Shown one piece after another: positions 35,943 through 45,174 of a stretch of 64,000 nucleotides of DNA. The notes beneath the pieces were generated by a model, which was given only the letters and a program-made list of their open reading frames with translations, was not told where the DNA came from and searched no databases. Origin of the DNA: Shewanella sp. UCD-KL12. Lineage in GTDB: Bacteria > Pseudomonadota > Gammaproteobacteria > Enterobacterales > Shewanellaceae. The position numbers were made by a program, and so were the translations under genes. The stretch is from the NCBI RefSeq assembly GCF_001957125.1, contig NZ_MPHJ01000015.1, positions 21,201 through 85,200 on the forward strand, written 5' to 3'. Within the stretch, counting starts at the first letter, position 1, and the number at the start of each line of letters is the position of its first letter.

Positions 35943-38900
35943 ATGTCTGTTATATCGAAAAAATTGAGTTCATTGTCAAACAAATACCACCAGTTACCTA
36001 AGTATCAACGATATCTGTGTATTTTGTTAATTATTTATTCATCCTTTACCATTATTCTTGGTTTGCTGACCCCCTACATCATCACTAAGCAAGCCCCAAA
36101 ACAACTCAGCGCCTTACTCAATAGACCCGTTGAAATAGAACAAGTCTCAATTAACCCCTTTACCTTCGAAGTCTCTATTAGTGGCTTTAAGATAAAGGAG
36201 AAAGACACAAGCCAATTTACTGGTTTTAACCAGTTTTCATTTGAAATACGCTTTTGGCATTCACTCGTTAACGGCGCTGTCAGTTTATGCGATCTGAAAT
36301 TGCAGCAACCTCACCTGTTTATACAGCGTAACAATGACGAAACTGCACCATTTAATTTCTCTGATATTATTCAACAACTAGCCAGCAACCAAGATGACAC
36401 AAAAGGTGATATTCAAGAACCCGCTGAAATTCCACACCTGATCCTTGATAACCTGAAAATCATCAACGCAGATCTCATCTATCAAGATCTCGTGACCAAC
36501 AGCTACCTGCATTACCCATCAATGGATCTTAAAGTCGTAGGCTTTGACACACTTAACATGATTGAAGCAGAGCAAAATCTTGATAAAAATCACTTTTCAA
36601 TAAAATTTATTGGAAAACAAGGCGGTGAAATATCCACTCAGGGTCACCTTCAAGTGGAGCCTTTACGTATTGTCGGAGAAGTTAAACTCACTAAGATTCA
36701 ACTCCCCCAATTTTGGTCATTTATATCAGAGGACTTTCAAGCGCAACTTAGTCGCGGCCATATGAGTTTTCATACTGACTTCCAGCTGCTACCTAGCCCT
36801 CAAGGCAATAATGACTCACTCCAATTCACTACAGATAATGGTCAGCTTGCCGTTGAGGAGATTGTTTTTTCACATGATGACTCGCAGCTACTCTCTCTGC
36901 CGCTTTTTACTATTGATGGCATATCACTCGACCTTGAAAATAAACAGCTAACTGCCAATAAAATCTACAGTGAAAATTTCAACATTGAAGCCAACATCTC
37001 AGCTGATGGACTTGATATCTTGCCACTGTTTATCCCAAGCACGGTAGCGCAGCAAGAGACCAGTTCAACTAACCATAATGATTCGACTCAGCCTGCCGAA
37101 GCCGCTTCGCCAGTATGGACAGCTAGCCTTAATAGCCTCGAACTCAAAGGTTATGACATCAAGGTGACCGAACGTTTACTCACCGATAGCACTTTGTGGC
37201 ATCTAGCCCCTTTAAACTTGAGCACCAGATCAATTAGCTCAAACTTAGCAGTTCCTATCGAATATCAACTGGATGTTGACATCAATAAGCGAGGACACTT
37301 TCAGTCTACAGGCTCCGTTGTGGCTGACTCTCAGCAACTAGATGCCAAGGTTGCCCTCTCAGGCTTTGCGTTAACCCAGCTACAAGATTATATATCCCCC
37401 TACCTCAATATCACCTTAAAACAGGGCCAATTTAATACTGAAGGTAATATCACTGTATCATCCCCTGAAGCAATAACATTTACCGGGGCGCTAGAGGTAG
37501 ACGATCTGCTCATTAAAGATAACCTACACAAAAAAACCTTACTCAAATGGGACATGATGCAGGTCGAAGGAATTGACTTTGATAATGTTGCTAATAGCAT
37601 TAGCCTGGATAATATTAACTTTAAACAGCCCTATAGCCGTATCATTATTGCCGAAGACAGAAGCACTAACTTCGAAGAGCTGCTTGTAAGCTCAAGCAGT
37701 GAGCCAGCAACTAAGGGGAATTCCAAGCCATCGAGCAGTGTGCCAGCTAAGCACTCCGATATCGCTCTAAGAAAAGAGATACAAGCAAAAGAGACTGCTA
37801 GCCCAGTACCAGCTTTAACCGTTAAAGTAGGCTCAATCAATTTCAGTGATGGGTCGACCTTCTTTGCAGATAACTCACTTACCCCCAATTTTGCAGCAAG
37901 CATCGAGCAGCTAGAGGGTAGCATCAGTCAACTATCTTCAAGCCAACAAGAGCCTGCCAAAGTTGATATATCAGGTAAGATTGATCGCTACGCCCCAGTA
38001 TCATTAAAAGGTGAGATAAACCCGCTGCTAGATAAACCTTACTTAGATCTGCAACTTGATTTCAATAGTGTAGAGCTCACTTCAATTAACCCATATTCTG
38101 GCACTTATGCTGGCTATTACATTGATAAAGGCCAGATATCACTCGAGTTAAACTACTTATTGGATAATAACAAGCTTATAGGCGATAACCATTTGGTTGT
38201 GGATCAACTTAAGCTTGGAGAGCCCAGTGACAGCAGTCTAGCAACCACCATGCCCGTAACACTTGCCATTGCACTGCTACAAGACAGACACGGTGTTATC
38301 GACCTTGGCCTTCAGGTGTCAGGCGATTTGGACTCACCAGATTTTAGTTTTGGTAGTATTGTAATGACTGCATTTGGTAACCTGATCACGAAAGCCGTTA
38401 CCGCACCATTCTCACTGCTTGCAGGAATGTTTGGTGAAGATGAGGAGCTTGACAAAATCAGCTTTGAGAGCGGTTTAGCTACACTTTCAAACGCAGAAAA
38501 AAACAAACTTGAAACCTTAGCAAAAGGGATGCAGGCAAGGCCTGGCTTAACACTCAGTGTGAAAGGTAATGTTTCTGCGATTAGTGACAGTCGAGTACTT
38601 AAAGAGATGTTGCTTGAGCAAGAAATTGCGCATGTGAGCCAGAGTGAACCATCAGATATGCCTGAAACGCTCTCTGCGAGTAGCTTCCCCAATCAAGGAC
38701 CACTTTCTGAGGCCTTAATCGCTATCTATGAATCAGGTTATAACCGTAAGGCCAGTGCGCTTAAAAAAGAGATAGCCCTAGAGCACGAAGAGCAAAGCTT
38801 AAGTGAGCAGCAGCTCGACAAAGAGTGGCACATCGCCCTTTATAACTTTTGTCTGAAGAAGCAAGAAGTTGATGATACCGCATTAGGCACGCTCGCCAGT

Positions 38901-39035
38901 GAACGAGCAAGAGTGATCAAGGCCCACTTAGTGGAGGTCAACAAGCTTCCCCCAGAAAGAGTCTTCCTACTAGATAGTCGGGTGGATATCAATAAAAAAG
39001 CGCAAGAGGCAGTATTAACTTTAGGCGCTGATTAA
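35943..39035 (+). CDS. DUF748/AsmA-like giant envelope protein
   Basis: This is a 1030-residue protein with one N-terminal membrane helix (about residues 25-48) and a long periplasmic part. The N-terminal segment (KQLSALLNRPVEIEQVSINPF) and beta-rich repeats are typical of AsmA/DUF748 proteins, which form long lipid-conducting grooves. Low-complexity Ser/Pro/Lys linkers occur near residues 580-620. The C-terminal about 200 residues look OmpA-like (KISFESGLATLSNAEKN, LASERARVIKAHLVEV). AAGG precedes the ATG. A role in phospholipid traffic is inferred from the family. Confidence 0.8.
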   Translation: MSVISKKLSSLSNKYHQLPKYQRYLCILLIIYSSFTIILGLLTPYIITKQAPKQLSALLNRPVEIEQVSINPFTFEVSISGFKIKEKDTSQFTGFNQFSFEIRFWHSLVNGAVSLCDLKLQQPHLFIQRNNDETAPFNFSDIIQQLASNQDDTKGDIQEPAEIPHLILDNLKIINADLIYQDLVTNSYLHYPSMDLKVVGFDTLNMIEAEQNLDKNHFSIKFIGKQGGEISTQGHLQVEPLRIVGEVKLTKIQLPQFWSFISEDFQAQLSRGHMSFHTDFQLLPSPQGNNDSLQFTTDNGQLAVEEIVFSHDDSQLLSLPLFTIDGISLDLENKQLTANKIYSENFNIEANISADGLDILPLFIPSTVAQQETSSTNHNDSTQPAEAASPVWTASLNSLELKGYDIKVTERLLTDSTLWHLAPLNLSTRSISSNLAVPIEYQLDVDINKRGHFQSTGSVVADSQQLDAKVALSGFALTQLQDYISPYLNITLKQGQFNTEGNITVSSPEAITFTGALEVDDLLIKDNLHKKTLLKWDMMQVEGIDFDNVANSISLDNINFKQPYSRIIIAEDRSTNFEELLVSSSSEPATKGNSKPSSSVPAKHSDIALRKEIQAKETASPVPALTVKVGSINFSDGSTFFADNSLTPNFAASIEQLEGSISQLSSSQQEPAKVDISGKIDRYAPVSLKGEINPLLDKPYLDLQLDFNSVELTSINPYSGTYAGYYIDKGQISLELNYLLDNNKLIGDNHLVVDQLKLGEPSDSSLATTMPVTLAIALLQDRHGVIDLGLQVSGDLDSPDFSFGSIVMTAFGNLITKAVTAPFSLLAGMFGEDEELDKISFESGLATLSNAEKNKLETLAKGMQARPGLTLSVKGNVSAISDSRVLKEMLLEQEIAHVSQSEPSDMPETLSASSFPNQGPLSEALIAIYESGYNRKASALKKEIALEHEEQSLSEQQLDKEWHIALYNFCLKKQEVDDTALGTLASERARVIKAHLVEVNKLPPERVFLLDSRVDINKKAQEAVLTLGAD

Positions 39036-39103
39036 ACAAAGTTTTAATAATGGACCGACATGGGTTACACTCTGGCCGATTTTGACACTATCAGAGGTAG
39101 CTC

Positions 39104-39460
39104 ATGTTTGCTGTTCGTTGGATTTTAGGCCGTATCATTCTCATACTTAATTTCATCTTTACTCCCAAAAAGCGTAAACGCCCTGCGGATGAGCAAGTTA
39201 AAATTGATAATGAAACTAAACTCTTATCTCTATATCAATATAAGGCATGCCCATTTTGTGTCAAAGTCCGCCGCGCGATGCGACGTCAAGGGCTAAACAT
39301 TGCGACAATTGATGCCAAACAAGATACTCACCAGCAAACACTGGTTGAGCAAGGAGGCATAGCTAAAGTCCCGTGCTTACGTATCGAGGAAAATGGCGAG
39401 ACTCGTTGGATGTACGAATCTTCAGATATTATCAATTACTTAGATAAACGCTTCGCATAA
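39104..39460 (+). CDS. Membrane-anchored glutaredoxin-like protein
   Basis: This is a 118-residue protein with an N-terminal hydrophobic helix (about residues 5-20) and a basic stretch (PKKRKRPADEQ). A glutaredoxin/GST-N fold follows with the dithiol active site YKACPFCVKVRRAMRRQG, the cis-proline in GIAKVPCLRI and WMYESSDIINYL. The topology suggests that the redox domain faces the cytoplasm, held at the inner membrane. It is 68 nt after the AsmA-like gene and may be cotranscribed. Confidence 0.88.
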   Translation: MFAVRWILGRIILILNFIFTPKKRKRPADEQVKIDNETKLLSLYQYKACPFCVKVRRAMRRQGLNIATIDAKQDTHQQTLVEQGGIAKVPCLRIEENGETRWMYESSDIINYLDKRFA

Positions 39461-39816
39461 TTCCCAGCTCATTTTATGCTCACTGGCAGTCATTCCCTAC
39501 GGCTGCCAGTCTCTCCCCTCAGTAACACTTATCTTGTTTAATACCAATCTGCATAAGTAATTGGTCTACTCAGCGCTATTTTTGGCGAACTCATTCAAGT
39601 TGAATAAGTGATGCAATGGTTGTGAAATTTTTCAACGAAGAAGTAGGAAGCCCAAAAAGCGCCTGGAGGCGGCTACATCTGTATGCAGCTTAATATAAGA
39701 TGCTGCATGAATAATGCTTTTACGTTATTCTGCTTTTACTAACTTGTACTTAAAAATCTATTTCACAAATTTATGCGTGAGACAGGATTCATACTAGAAC
39801 TAGAATAAGAACCCCT
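39461..39816. other. 356-nt gap with inverted repeats, possible dispersed element
   Basis: The gap holds a CTGGCAG...CTGCCAG hairpin shortly after the glutaredoxin gene. It also holds ACCAAT...ATTGGT arms (near 39543-39566) at the edge of an unexplained block with a GCGCC/GGCGG stretch near 39660-39671. The block beginning TAATACCAATCTGCATAAG resembles small intergenic repeats common in marine gammaproteobacteria, but no second copy occurs in this window. No gene was seen. Confidence 0.4.
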
Positions 39817-40257
39817 ATGCTAAGTAGTAAAACTCTTTACGTTACCGCTTTTTTAATTGCCATCTCAGGCTGTGCAGCCTCAAAAAAAGAGGTTGCTGAT
39901 TTCGATGTAAAAGTAAAAGACAAATTCAAAACTGATATTCGCACTAATGGTATAAAGCTATTTACCTATCAGGCAAAGCTTGCAGCACCTGATGATATAA
40001 AAACGCAGCTGCCGCACCAAGAGCGTATCAGTCAAGTTAATCGCTCAAGACGCGCTAACTCCAAACGCTATGAAGTCGACCTCAGTGATTGGACGGCACA
40101 GATAGAGCTAGGACTCAATAAAACCTTAGATATGACAGGTTACTGCAGAGAGGGTTATTTAGAGTTAAGCCGTATTATAGAGGTTGGACGGGGTGAGATC
40201 CGTGGTGAGTGTAATGAAGGCGCCACAGATGAAGATAGAAGTAAGTTCTCATCATAA
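39817..40257 (+). CDS. Hypothetical lipoprotein
   Basis: This is a 146-residue protein with a lipoprotein signal peptide (LYVTAFLIAISGC, Cys19). A mature region of no recognised family follows and contains a charged segment (ERISQVNRSRRANSKRYEV) and two cysteines (TGYCREGYLELSR, IRGECNEGA) that could form a disulfide in the periplasm. There are no obvious partners. The next gene encodes a small basic protein 125 nt downstream. Confidence 0.65.
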   Translation: MLSSKTLYVTAFLIAISGCAASKKEVADFDVKVKDKFKTDIRTNGIKLFTYQAKLAAPDDIKTQLPHQERISQVNRSRRANSKRYEVDLSDWTAQIELGLNKTLDMTGYCREGYLELSRIIEVGRGEIRGECNEGATDEDRSKFSS

Positions 40258-40382
40258 TCGGCATAAATGATAACTCAGCGAACTGTGACTGGATTGGAGA
40301 TGCAGATTAAGTTAAAATCCGCTCCCAGTTTTAAATCTACTGCTATAGGAGTGGTAGATTACTATTTTGTCGGTAGAGAGCC

Positions 40383-40613
40383 ATGAATAAAAAACAGAAA
40401 ATGATCAAGTTAACGGCCAAACGCGCCAAGGCTCGTAAGAATAAGCACACTGCCCCGACCATCAAGAAATATATCTCTAAAGCTGATCGCGCCAAAGCGC
40501 TCGCTCAAGAGCAAGCGCAAGCCGCATTAAACGCCACAACAGACTCTACCGAGGGTGAATCAAGTTCACAACCTCAATCAGAGCCAGAACAAGTTACCGA
40601 AGAGAAAGAGTAA
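40383..40613 (+). CDS. DUF2986 family small basic protein
   Basis: This is a 76-residue protein with a strongly basic N-terminal half (NKKQKMIKLTAKRAKARKNK) and the family motif KKYISKADRAKALAQE. An acidic, Ser/Gln-rich tail follows. DUF2986 proteins are found in Shewanella and Vibrio and have no known function. The basic part could bind RNA or DNA, which is only an inference. A bidirectional terminator follows. Confidence 0.8.
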   Translation: MNKKQKMIKLTAKRAKARKNKHTAPTIKKYISKADRAKALAQEQAQAALNATTDSTEGESSSQPQSEPEQVTEEKE

Positions 40614-40640
40614 CTCAGCAACTGATACAAGATTGACTAA

Positions 40641-40667
40641 AAAGGGAGCCATTGGCTCCCTTTTGTT
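40641..40667. terminator. Bidirectional terminator between the DUF2986 and MATE genes
   Basis: AAAGGGAGCC (40641-40650) and GGCTCCCTTT (40654-40663) form a 10-bp stem with A- and T-rich flanks. Confidence 0.88.
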
Positions 40668-40746
40668 TTATCAGACGCTAGTTCCGTCAATCTCTGGCGC
40701 TGTCAGTATTTAAGCTTCAAATACTCACTCAACTACTCACACAACA

Positions 40747-42279
40747 CTAGCTTGCCTTATTCTCTGAAACCTTAAGGGCCTCAGTGACTTTGTTACTTGC
40801 TTCACAGTCTTGCTCCTCGCTTATCTGTGCCATTTGAGCACACGAGGAAGAAAGTGGGTTGGGACTACTGGGGCTCATATCTGCATCTAGCTCTTCTTGA
40901 GCTCTTAACTCTGCTTTTTCTTTTTCAGACGTTGTTTCAGATAATGAATTTAAGGTCATATTTCTCACCTTTTCAACCCAGTGATAGGCCATCATCACAC
41001 CGAGCACACCGAAGATGACCCCGCCGATTGATTGGCCAATTAATACGCCTTCAACACCGCCCCACTTCGCACCAAAATAGACAAAAGGGATTGTACCAAC
41101 GGTAGCCTTACCCACATTAAAAAAGGTTGAGTACTTCGCCTTGCCGAGATTATTAAACGAGGCATTAGCGACAAACAGTGCACCAGAGAATACAAAGAAG
41201 ACGGCAATATAAGTACAGAAGAAACGAATGATTTCTGCGCTATCCCCTCTCATATCAAACACTGATATGATCTGCTCCTGCAGTGACATTAAGATCAATG
41301 AAACAACAATGACATACAGGGCACAAAACTGCAGTGCCTTAGTCAGGCTTTCTTTAACCCGGTCAAATTCATGAGCGCCGTAGTTTTGACCAACAATAGG
41401 CCCTATTGCCCCCGATAAGGCAAATATCATTCCGAAGGATACAGGGATAATACGGCCCAGCACTGCCCAGCCTGCAACATAACCATCGCCAAAATCTGCT
41501 ATTGCGCGAGTCACCACAGCATTACCGATTGGGGTCGCAATATTGGTCATCATAGCAGGTCCGGCAATCGCAAAAATCGGCTTCAAGTCTTCAATAAAGT
41601 GAGGCAAATGAAATTGACCGAATAGTTTATGTTTAATAATGACGCCCCGTGCAGCAATCACCAGTACTGCTAGGCGGGCAAACACAGAAGCTACCGCCGC
41701 GCCTTCAATCCCCATACTCAATGCAAAAATGAAAATAGGATCAAGTACCAGATTGACCCCGCCACCAGCTAAGGTGGACATCATCGATAGCTTTGCATCA
41801 CCTACAGCCCTCAATGCTGCACCTAGCGCCATTGCTAAACAGATAAACGGCAGTGAAGGTACAAGAATATACAGATAACCTGCAGCTAACTCAGCCGTAT
41901 GTCCTTGAGCACCAACAAGTGACAAAAGCTCAGGAATAAACGCTGTGACTATCGCCGAAACAATCAAAGCCATCAATAAGGTAACAATGGCACTGTTTAG
42001 TAACAGGCGTTTCGCCGCTTCATGATCCTTAGCGCCAATAGACCGCGACACTAGCGCGCCTAATGCAATGGATAGCCCGATACCTATAGAAGTGGTAAAA
42101 AACGAGATTGTCCCTGCATAACCAACTGCAGCGGCGAGCTCCTGCTCACCCAGCAAACTTAAAAAGAATATATCTATCAAGTCGACAACAAAGAGTGCTG
42201 ATATCCCGACCGCGGCGGTAGAGCTCATCACAAAAATATGTCGCATGATGGAGCCTTGTACAAATTTAGCTGTCGTCAT
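40747..42279 (-). CDS. MATE family efflux transporter
   Basis: This is a 510-residue inner-membrane multidrug/sodium or proton antiporter with two repeats of six helices. Landmarks are FFLSLLGEQELAAAVGYAGT, GIGLSIALGALVSRSIGAKD, VLDPIFIFALSMGIEGAAVA, and in the second half GAIGPIVGQNYGAHEFDRVK. A cytoplasmic tail of about 60 residues rich in Ser, Glu and Asn follows the last helix and is longer than usual. AGGGAAAGG precedes the ATG. The substrate is unknown. Confidence 0.92.
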   Translation of the reverse strand: MTTAKFVQGSIMRHIFVMSSTAAVGISALFVVDLIDIFFLSLLGEQELAAAVGYAGTISFFTTSIGIGLSIALGALVSRSIGAKDHEAAKRLLLNSAIVTLLMALIVSAIVTAFIPELLSLVGAQGHTAELAAGYLYILVPSLPFICLAMALGAALRAVGDAKLSMMSTLAGGGVNLVLDPIFIFALSMGIEGAAVASVFARLAVLVIAARGVIIKHKLFGQFHLPHFIEDLKPIFAIAGPAMMTNIATPIGNAVVTRAIADFGDGYVAGWAVLGRIIPVSFGMIFALSGAIGPIVGQNYGAHEFDRVKESLTKALQFCALYVIVVSLILMSLQEQIISVFDMRGDSAEIIRFFCTYIAVFFVFSGALFVANASFNNLGKAKYSTFFNVGKATVGTIPFVYFGAKWGGVEGVLIGQSIGGVIFGVLGVMMAYHWVEKVRNMTLNSLSETTSEKEKAELRAQEELDADMSPSSPNPLSSSCAQMAQISEEQDCEASNKVTEALKVSENKAS

Positions 42280-42333
42280 TCCTTTCCCTGATTTCTTACA
42301 TTTATAAAATTTAAATAATGGTCTTTTTGCTGC

Positions 42334-43173
42334 TTACAGCTCTTTTTCTAGCTCGCTACCACAATGGTCACAGAAAACCGCATCGCTTTCATGACCCGTT
42401 TTCAGGCAATTACTACAACGCCTCAAATCTTTACTTTTGCTTATCTCTTGAGAGATTTCAGCGGTCAAAATTCCAGTGGGTATCGCAATGATTGAGTACC
42501 CTAATAGCATAGTAAATGCCGCTATCGCCTGACCTAAGTTGGTACCTGGAGTAATGTCGCCATAACCAACTGTGGTAATCGTTACTATGGTCCAATAGAT
42601 AGACTTAGGGATTGAGGTAAATCCATTTGCAGGACCTTCAACCACATACATCACAGCGCTCAGCACCATGACGATGAGACTCACTGAAAAGAAGAAAATA
42701 AAAACTTTACGCCCAGAATGTAACATAGCCCTTAACAAGATGTTGCCTTCGCTAAGATATCGTAACAATTTAAGGACTCTAAAAATTCTAAACAGCCTTA
42801 ATATCCTGATCACTAGCGTAAAGTTCGCCCCAGGAAAAAACAGCGCCAGATAACTAGGCAGTACTGATAACAGATCTACCACGCCATAAAAGCTGCGGGC
42901 ATACCTTATTGGGTGCGCAGAGCAATAGAGCCTGAGTATATATTCAAGCGTAAAAATGAGGGTGAACCCCCACTCTAATACATTAATTATCTGACCATAC
43001 TGCTCATGTATGCTGGCGACGGTATCTAAAAATACCAATGCCACACTAAGAATAATGCAGACAATTAACCCGATATCAAAATATCGCCCAAGCTTTGTAT
43101 CGGTGCCAAAAATAACTCGACGAAGTTTGAGACGAATAGACACCTCAGTATCAGATGATTTCTCTTGCTGCAT
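42334..43173 (-). CDS. Voltage-gated-type potassium channel with C-terminal zinc ribbon
   Basis: This six-helix ion channel of about 279 residues has an arginine-repeat S4 (VIRILRLFRIFRVLKLLR). The pore loop has the K+ filter TTVGYGD, and the S6 helix is LLGYSIIAIPTGIL. After S6 comes a short zinc ribbon with the pairs CSNC and CDHC spaced by 14 residues, instead of an RCK domain. The ATG at 43173 follows AAGGAAAG. A longer form starting at 43245/43248 would add about 25 residues but has poor spacing. Confidence 0.88.
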   Translation of the reverse strand: MQQEKSSDTEVSIRLKLRRVIFGTDTKLGRYFDIGLIVCIILSVALVFLDTVASIHEQYGQIINVLEWGFTLIFTLEYILRLYCSAHPIRYARSFYGVVDLLSVLPSYLALFFPGANFTLVIRILRLFRIFRVLKLLRYLSEGNILLRAMLHSGRKVFIFFFSVSLIVMVLSAVMYVVEGPANGFTSIPKSIYWTIVTITTVGYGDITPGTNLGQAIAAFTMLLGYSIIAIPTGILTAEISQEISKSKDLRRCSNCLKTGHESDAVFCDHCGSELEKEL

Positions 43174-43413
43174 GGAATCACACTTTCCTTGATCTAATGA
43201 AGTAAAACTTGATGACAAGATGTCACTGAGCTTCCCCAAGCTCATCACTCCTCAAGGCTTGATATTAACTAAGCAGATGACGAAGTAATCGGTTATTTTG
43301 CCACTTATTCATGCCAATACCAAACTAAGCAGGCATGTAGAGGCTTTGATTATTGACAGATTAAGGTATTATTAAGCTAGGTCATTCACTACTTGATAAG
43401 CTTTTATCTCCTA

Positions 43414-43953
43414 ATGCGTTTATTTTTCGCTCTGATTGTATACAGCTCTATTGTCTGTTTTTCTCAACCTGTTTTGGCTGTAGCGTCTATGCAGAACTCG
43501 CTATCTAGCTCGACGGTTGCCAACATTGGAAAAATTGATCTTGTCGTCGTGACCAAATCGACCGCGACAATGGCCTTGATGCGCGATGGGAAAGTGCTAC
43601 GCCGTTACCGAATCGCACTTGGTGATAGCCCTATCGGCCACAAATTAACTGAAGGCGATCAACGAACGCCTGAGGGGCGCTACATCCTAGATTATAAAAA
43701 ATCAGACAGTGCTTATTACCGCGCTATTCATATCTCCTACCCTAATGAAGAAGATAAATTACGAGCAGATGCCTTAGGTATTCCTCCTGGTGGTCAGATC
43801 ATGATCCATGGCCAAAATCCCCGTTCAGATCTCACCGCAGAAGAAGCGCAAAAGTATAACTGGACTGATGGCTGCATTGCTATTACCAACCCTCAGATGG
43901 ATGAGCTTTGGCAAGCCATTGATGAGGGAACCCCTATTGAGATATTACCCTAA
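43414..43953 (+). CDS. L,D-transpeptidase (YkuD/ErfK-YafK type)
   Basis: This exported cell-wall enzyme forms or remodels 3-3 cross-links or lipoprotein attachments. The 179-residue protein has a signal peptide (SSIVCFSQPVLAVA) and a YkuD domain with LVVVTKSTATMALM, GDQRTPEGRYILDYK, IMIHGQNP and the catalytic WTDGCIAITNPQMDEL. The TDGCIA form replaces the SHGC(I/V)R of the larger group and is usual in the YafK-like branch. The ATG at 43414 is preferred over an upstream TTG. Confidence 0.9.
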   Translation: MRLFFALIVYSSIVCFSQPVLAVASMQNSLSSSTVANIGKIDLVVVTKSTATMALMRDGKVLRRYRIALGDSPIGHKLTEGDQRTPEGRYILDYKKSDSAYYRAIHISYPNEEDKLRADALGIPPGGQIMIHGQNPRSDLTAEEAQKYNWTDGCIAITNPQMDELWQAIDEGTPIEILP

Positions 43954-43980
43954 CTTACCATTTTCGGATTTAAATTATTG

Positions 43981-44556
43981 ATGACAACGACGATATCACA
44001 ACAGGTATTAACTGACACCTGGGCAGAATTTTGTGACGGAATTAATCAGTTTCTACAAGACCTTGGCCTATCAAACCTAGGACTAGAGTGTGACCATGTC
44101 GCACTGAGAGTAAATAGTCACAATAGTGCAGATTTACTTCGATTTCATTTCGAGCAGCACGCTAGCATCATCTCGAATAATATAATTAATGGCCGCCCTA
44201 TCTTAATCTTTGAACTTGAAAAAGCTTTGATTTTGGGAGAGTTAACCATTGATTGTGTTGAGCTGCCATACCCAAGTAATAAGTGCTACCCCGTTGAAGG
44301 TTGGGAACATATCGAACTGGTATTTCCATGTGATGCAACCAGCTGTGAAGAGCTGCAAACTCAGTTATTAAAGCAAGCTCCGCAGCTTGAACGTGTGTTT
44401 AATGGGGAGACTGAAATAAAGGTAAAATTAAGTTCTCCAAAGGGAGAGCATGAAAGACTCGCAAACCCAACAATCGCTTTTAAAAGAGATAATATCTGTA
44501 TCAAGATCCACCCACATGGTATCAAGGCGGTGATTTCATCAGAGCAAGCTGATTAA
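43981..44556 (+). CDS. yecM: YecM family VOC-fold protein
   Basis: This is a 191-residue protein of the YecM family, which has a VOC-like fold, unknown activity and a structural hint of metal binding. Conserved elements are CDHVALRVNS, VELPYPSNKCYPVEGWEHIELVFP and HERLANPTIAFKR near the C terminus. The ATG at 43981 follows an in-frame TTG. A decayed copy of the last roughly 48 codons lies 10.8 kb away at 55321-55467, on the other side of the sigma factor cluster. It is 27 nt after the transpeptidase gene and probably cotranscribed. Confidence 0.87.
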   Translation: MTTTISQQVLTDTWAEFCDGINQFLQDLGLSNLGLECDHVALRVNSHNSADLLRFHFEQHASIISNNIINGRPILIFELEKALILGELTIDCVELPYPSNKCYPVEGWEHIELVFPCDATSCEELQTQLLKQAPQLERVFNGETEIKVKLSSPKGEHERLANPTIAFKRDNICIKIHPHGIKAVISSEQAD

Positions 44557-44591
44557 CAGTTAAATAGTATGTTAACCGTAACGAGATGCAG

Positions 44592-44619
44592 AAAAAGGCT
44601 AGCCTAGGCTCACCTTTTT
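44592..44619. terminator. Bidirectional terminator between yecM and the sigma factor operon
   Basis: AAAAAGG..AGCC and GGCT..CCTTTTT form an imperfect stem around TA, with A and T runs on the two sides. It serves yecM on + and the DUF3833 gene on -. Confidence 0.75.
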
Positions 44620-44637
44620 CTCTTGTTCTAATGCTGA

Positions 44638-45174
44638 TTACTCTAACTTCTCAATGTAAAGTATCACTTCTCCCACCTTAAAACCGAACTTTTTCATCTC
44701 AGTTTTATTAAATAAACGTTGCTCATCAAACAGAAACATCCAATCATCAAGTGTTACTTGCAAACTATCTCCATCCACGACTATCTGAAGATCATATTGC
44801 CAAAAAAGTGCTGAACCACTAGTTTCCCCATACGCCTTTCCGACCACATCACCTGCTTCACCTATATAAAGGTTATCTCCGGTTTTAGTCAGTTGCCAAA
44901 TCCGAGTAGTTCTCTCACCATCATCAAACTCAAACCACTCTTTAATCTCGCCTTTATCGCCTTGCCAATTAGCGTCAATATCGGCTTTAAAACGGCGAAG
45001 TAGTTTACCGGAGCGATCAAGGACTATCCCGTAAGCAACTAACTTACCATTGAAAAACTCATTTAAATGAAGATCTGGACTGATTTCCTTATAATCCTCT
45101 ATGCTGGGTGTACTGCAAGCTGTCAGACATAGAGCAAGCATTCCCAATAGATATTTTTTAAACAATATGTTCAC
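44638..45174 (-). CDS. DUF3833 family lipoprotein
   Basis: This is a 178-residue lipoprotein (LGMLALCLTAC) with the DUF3833 pattern LHLNEFFNGKLVAYGIVLDRSG, FKADIDANW, GRTxxYGETSGSALFWQYD-like SGSALFWQYDLQI and DDWMFLFDEQRLFNKTEMKKFG. The fold is probably a lipocalin-like or beta-barrel lipid-binding domain, by inference from its sequence pattern. It is the last gene of the sigma factor operon and overlaps the chalcone-isomerase-like gene by four bases, so it probably works on the same lipid substrate in the periplasm. Confidence 0.82.
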   Translation of the reverse strand: MNILFKKYLLGMLALCLTACSTPSIEDYKEISPDLHLNEFFNGKLVAYGIVLDRSGKLLRRFKADIDANWQGDKGEIKEWFEFDDGERTTRIWQLTKTGDNLYIGEAGDVVGKAYGETSGSALFWQYDLQIVVDGDSLQVTLDDWMFLFDEQRLFNKTEMKKFGFKVGEVILYIEKLE

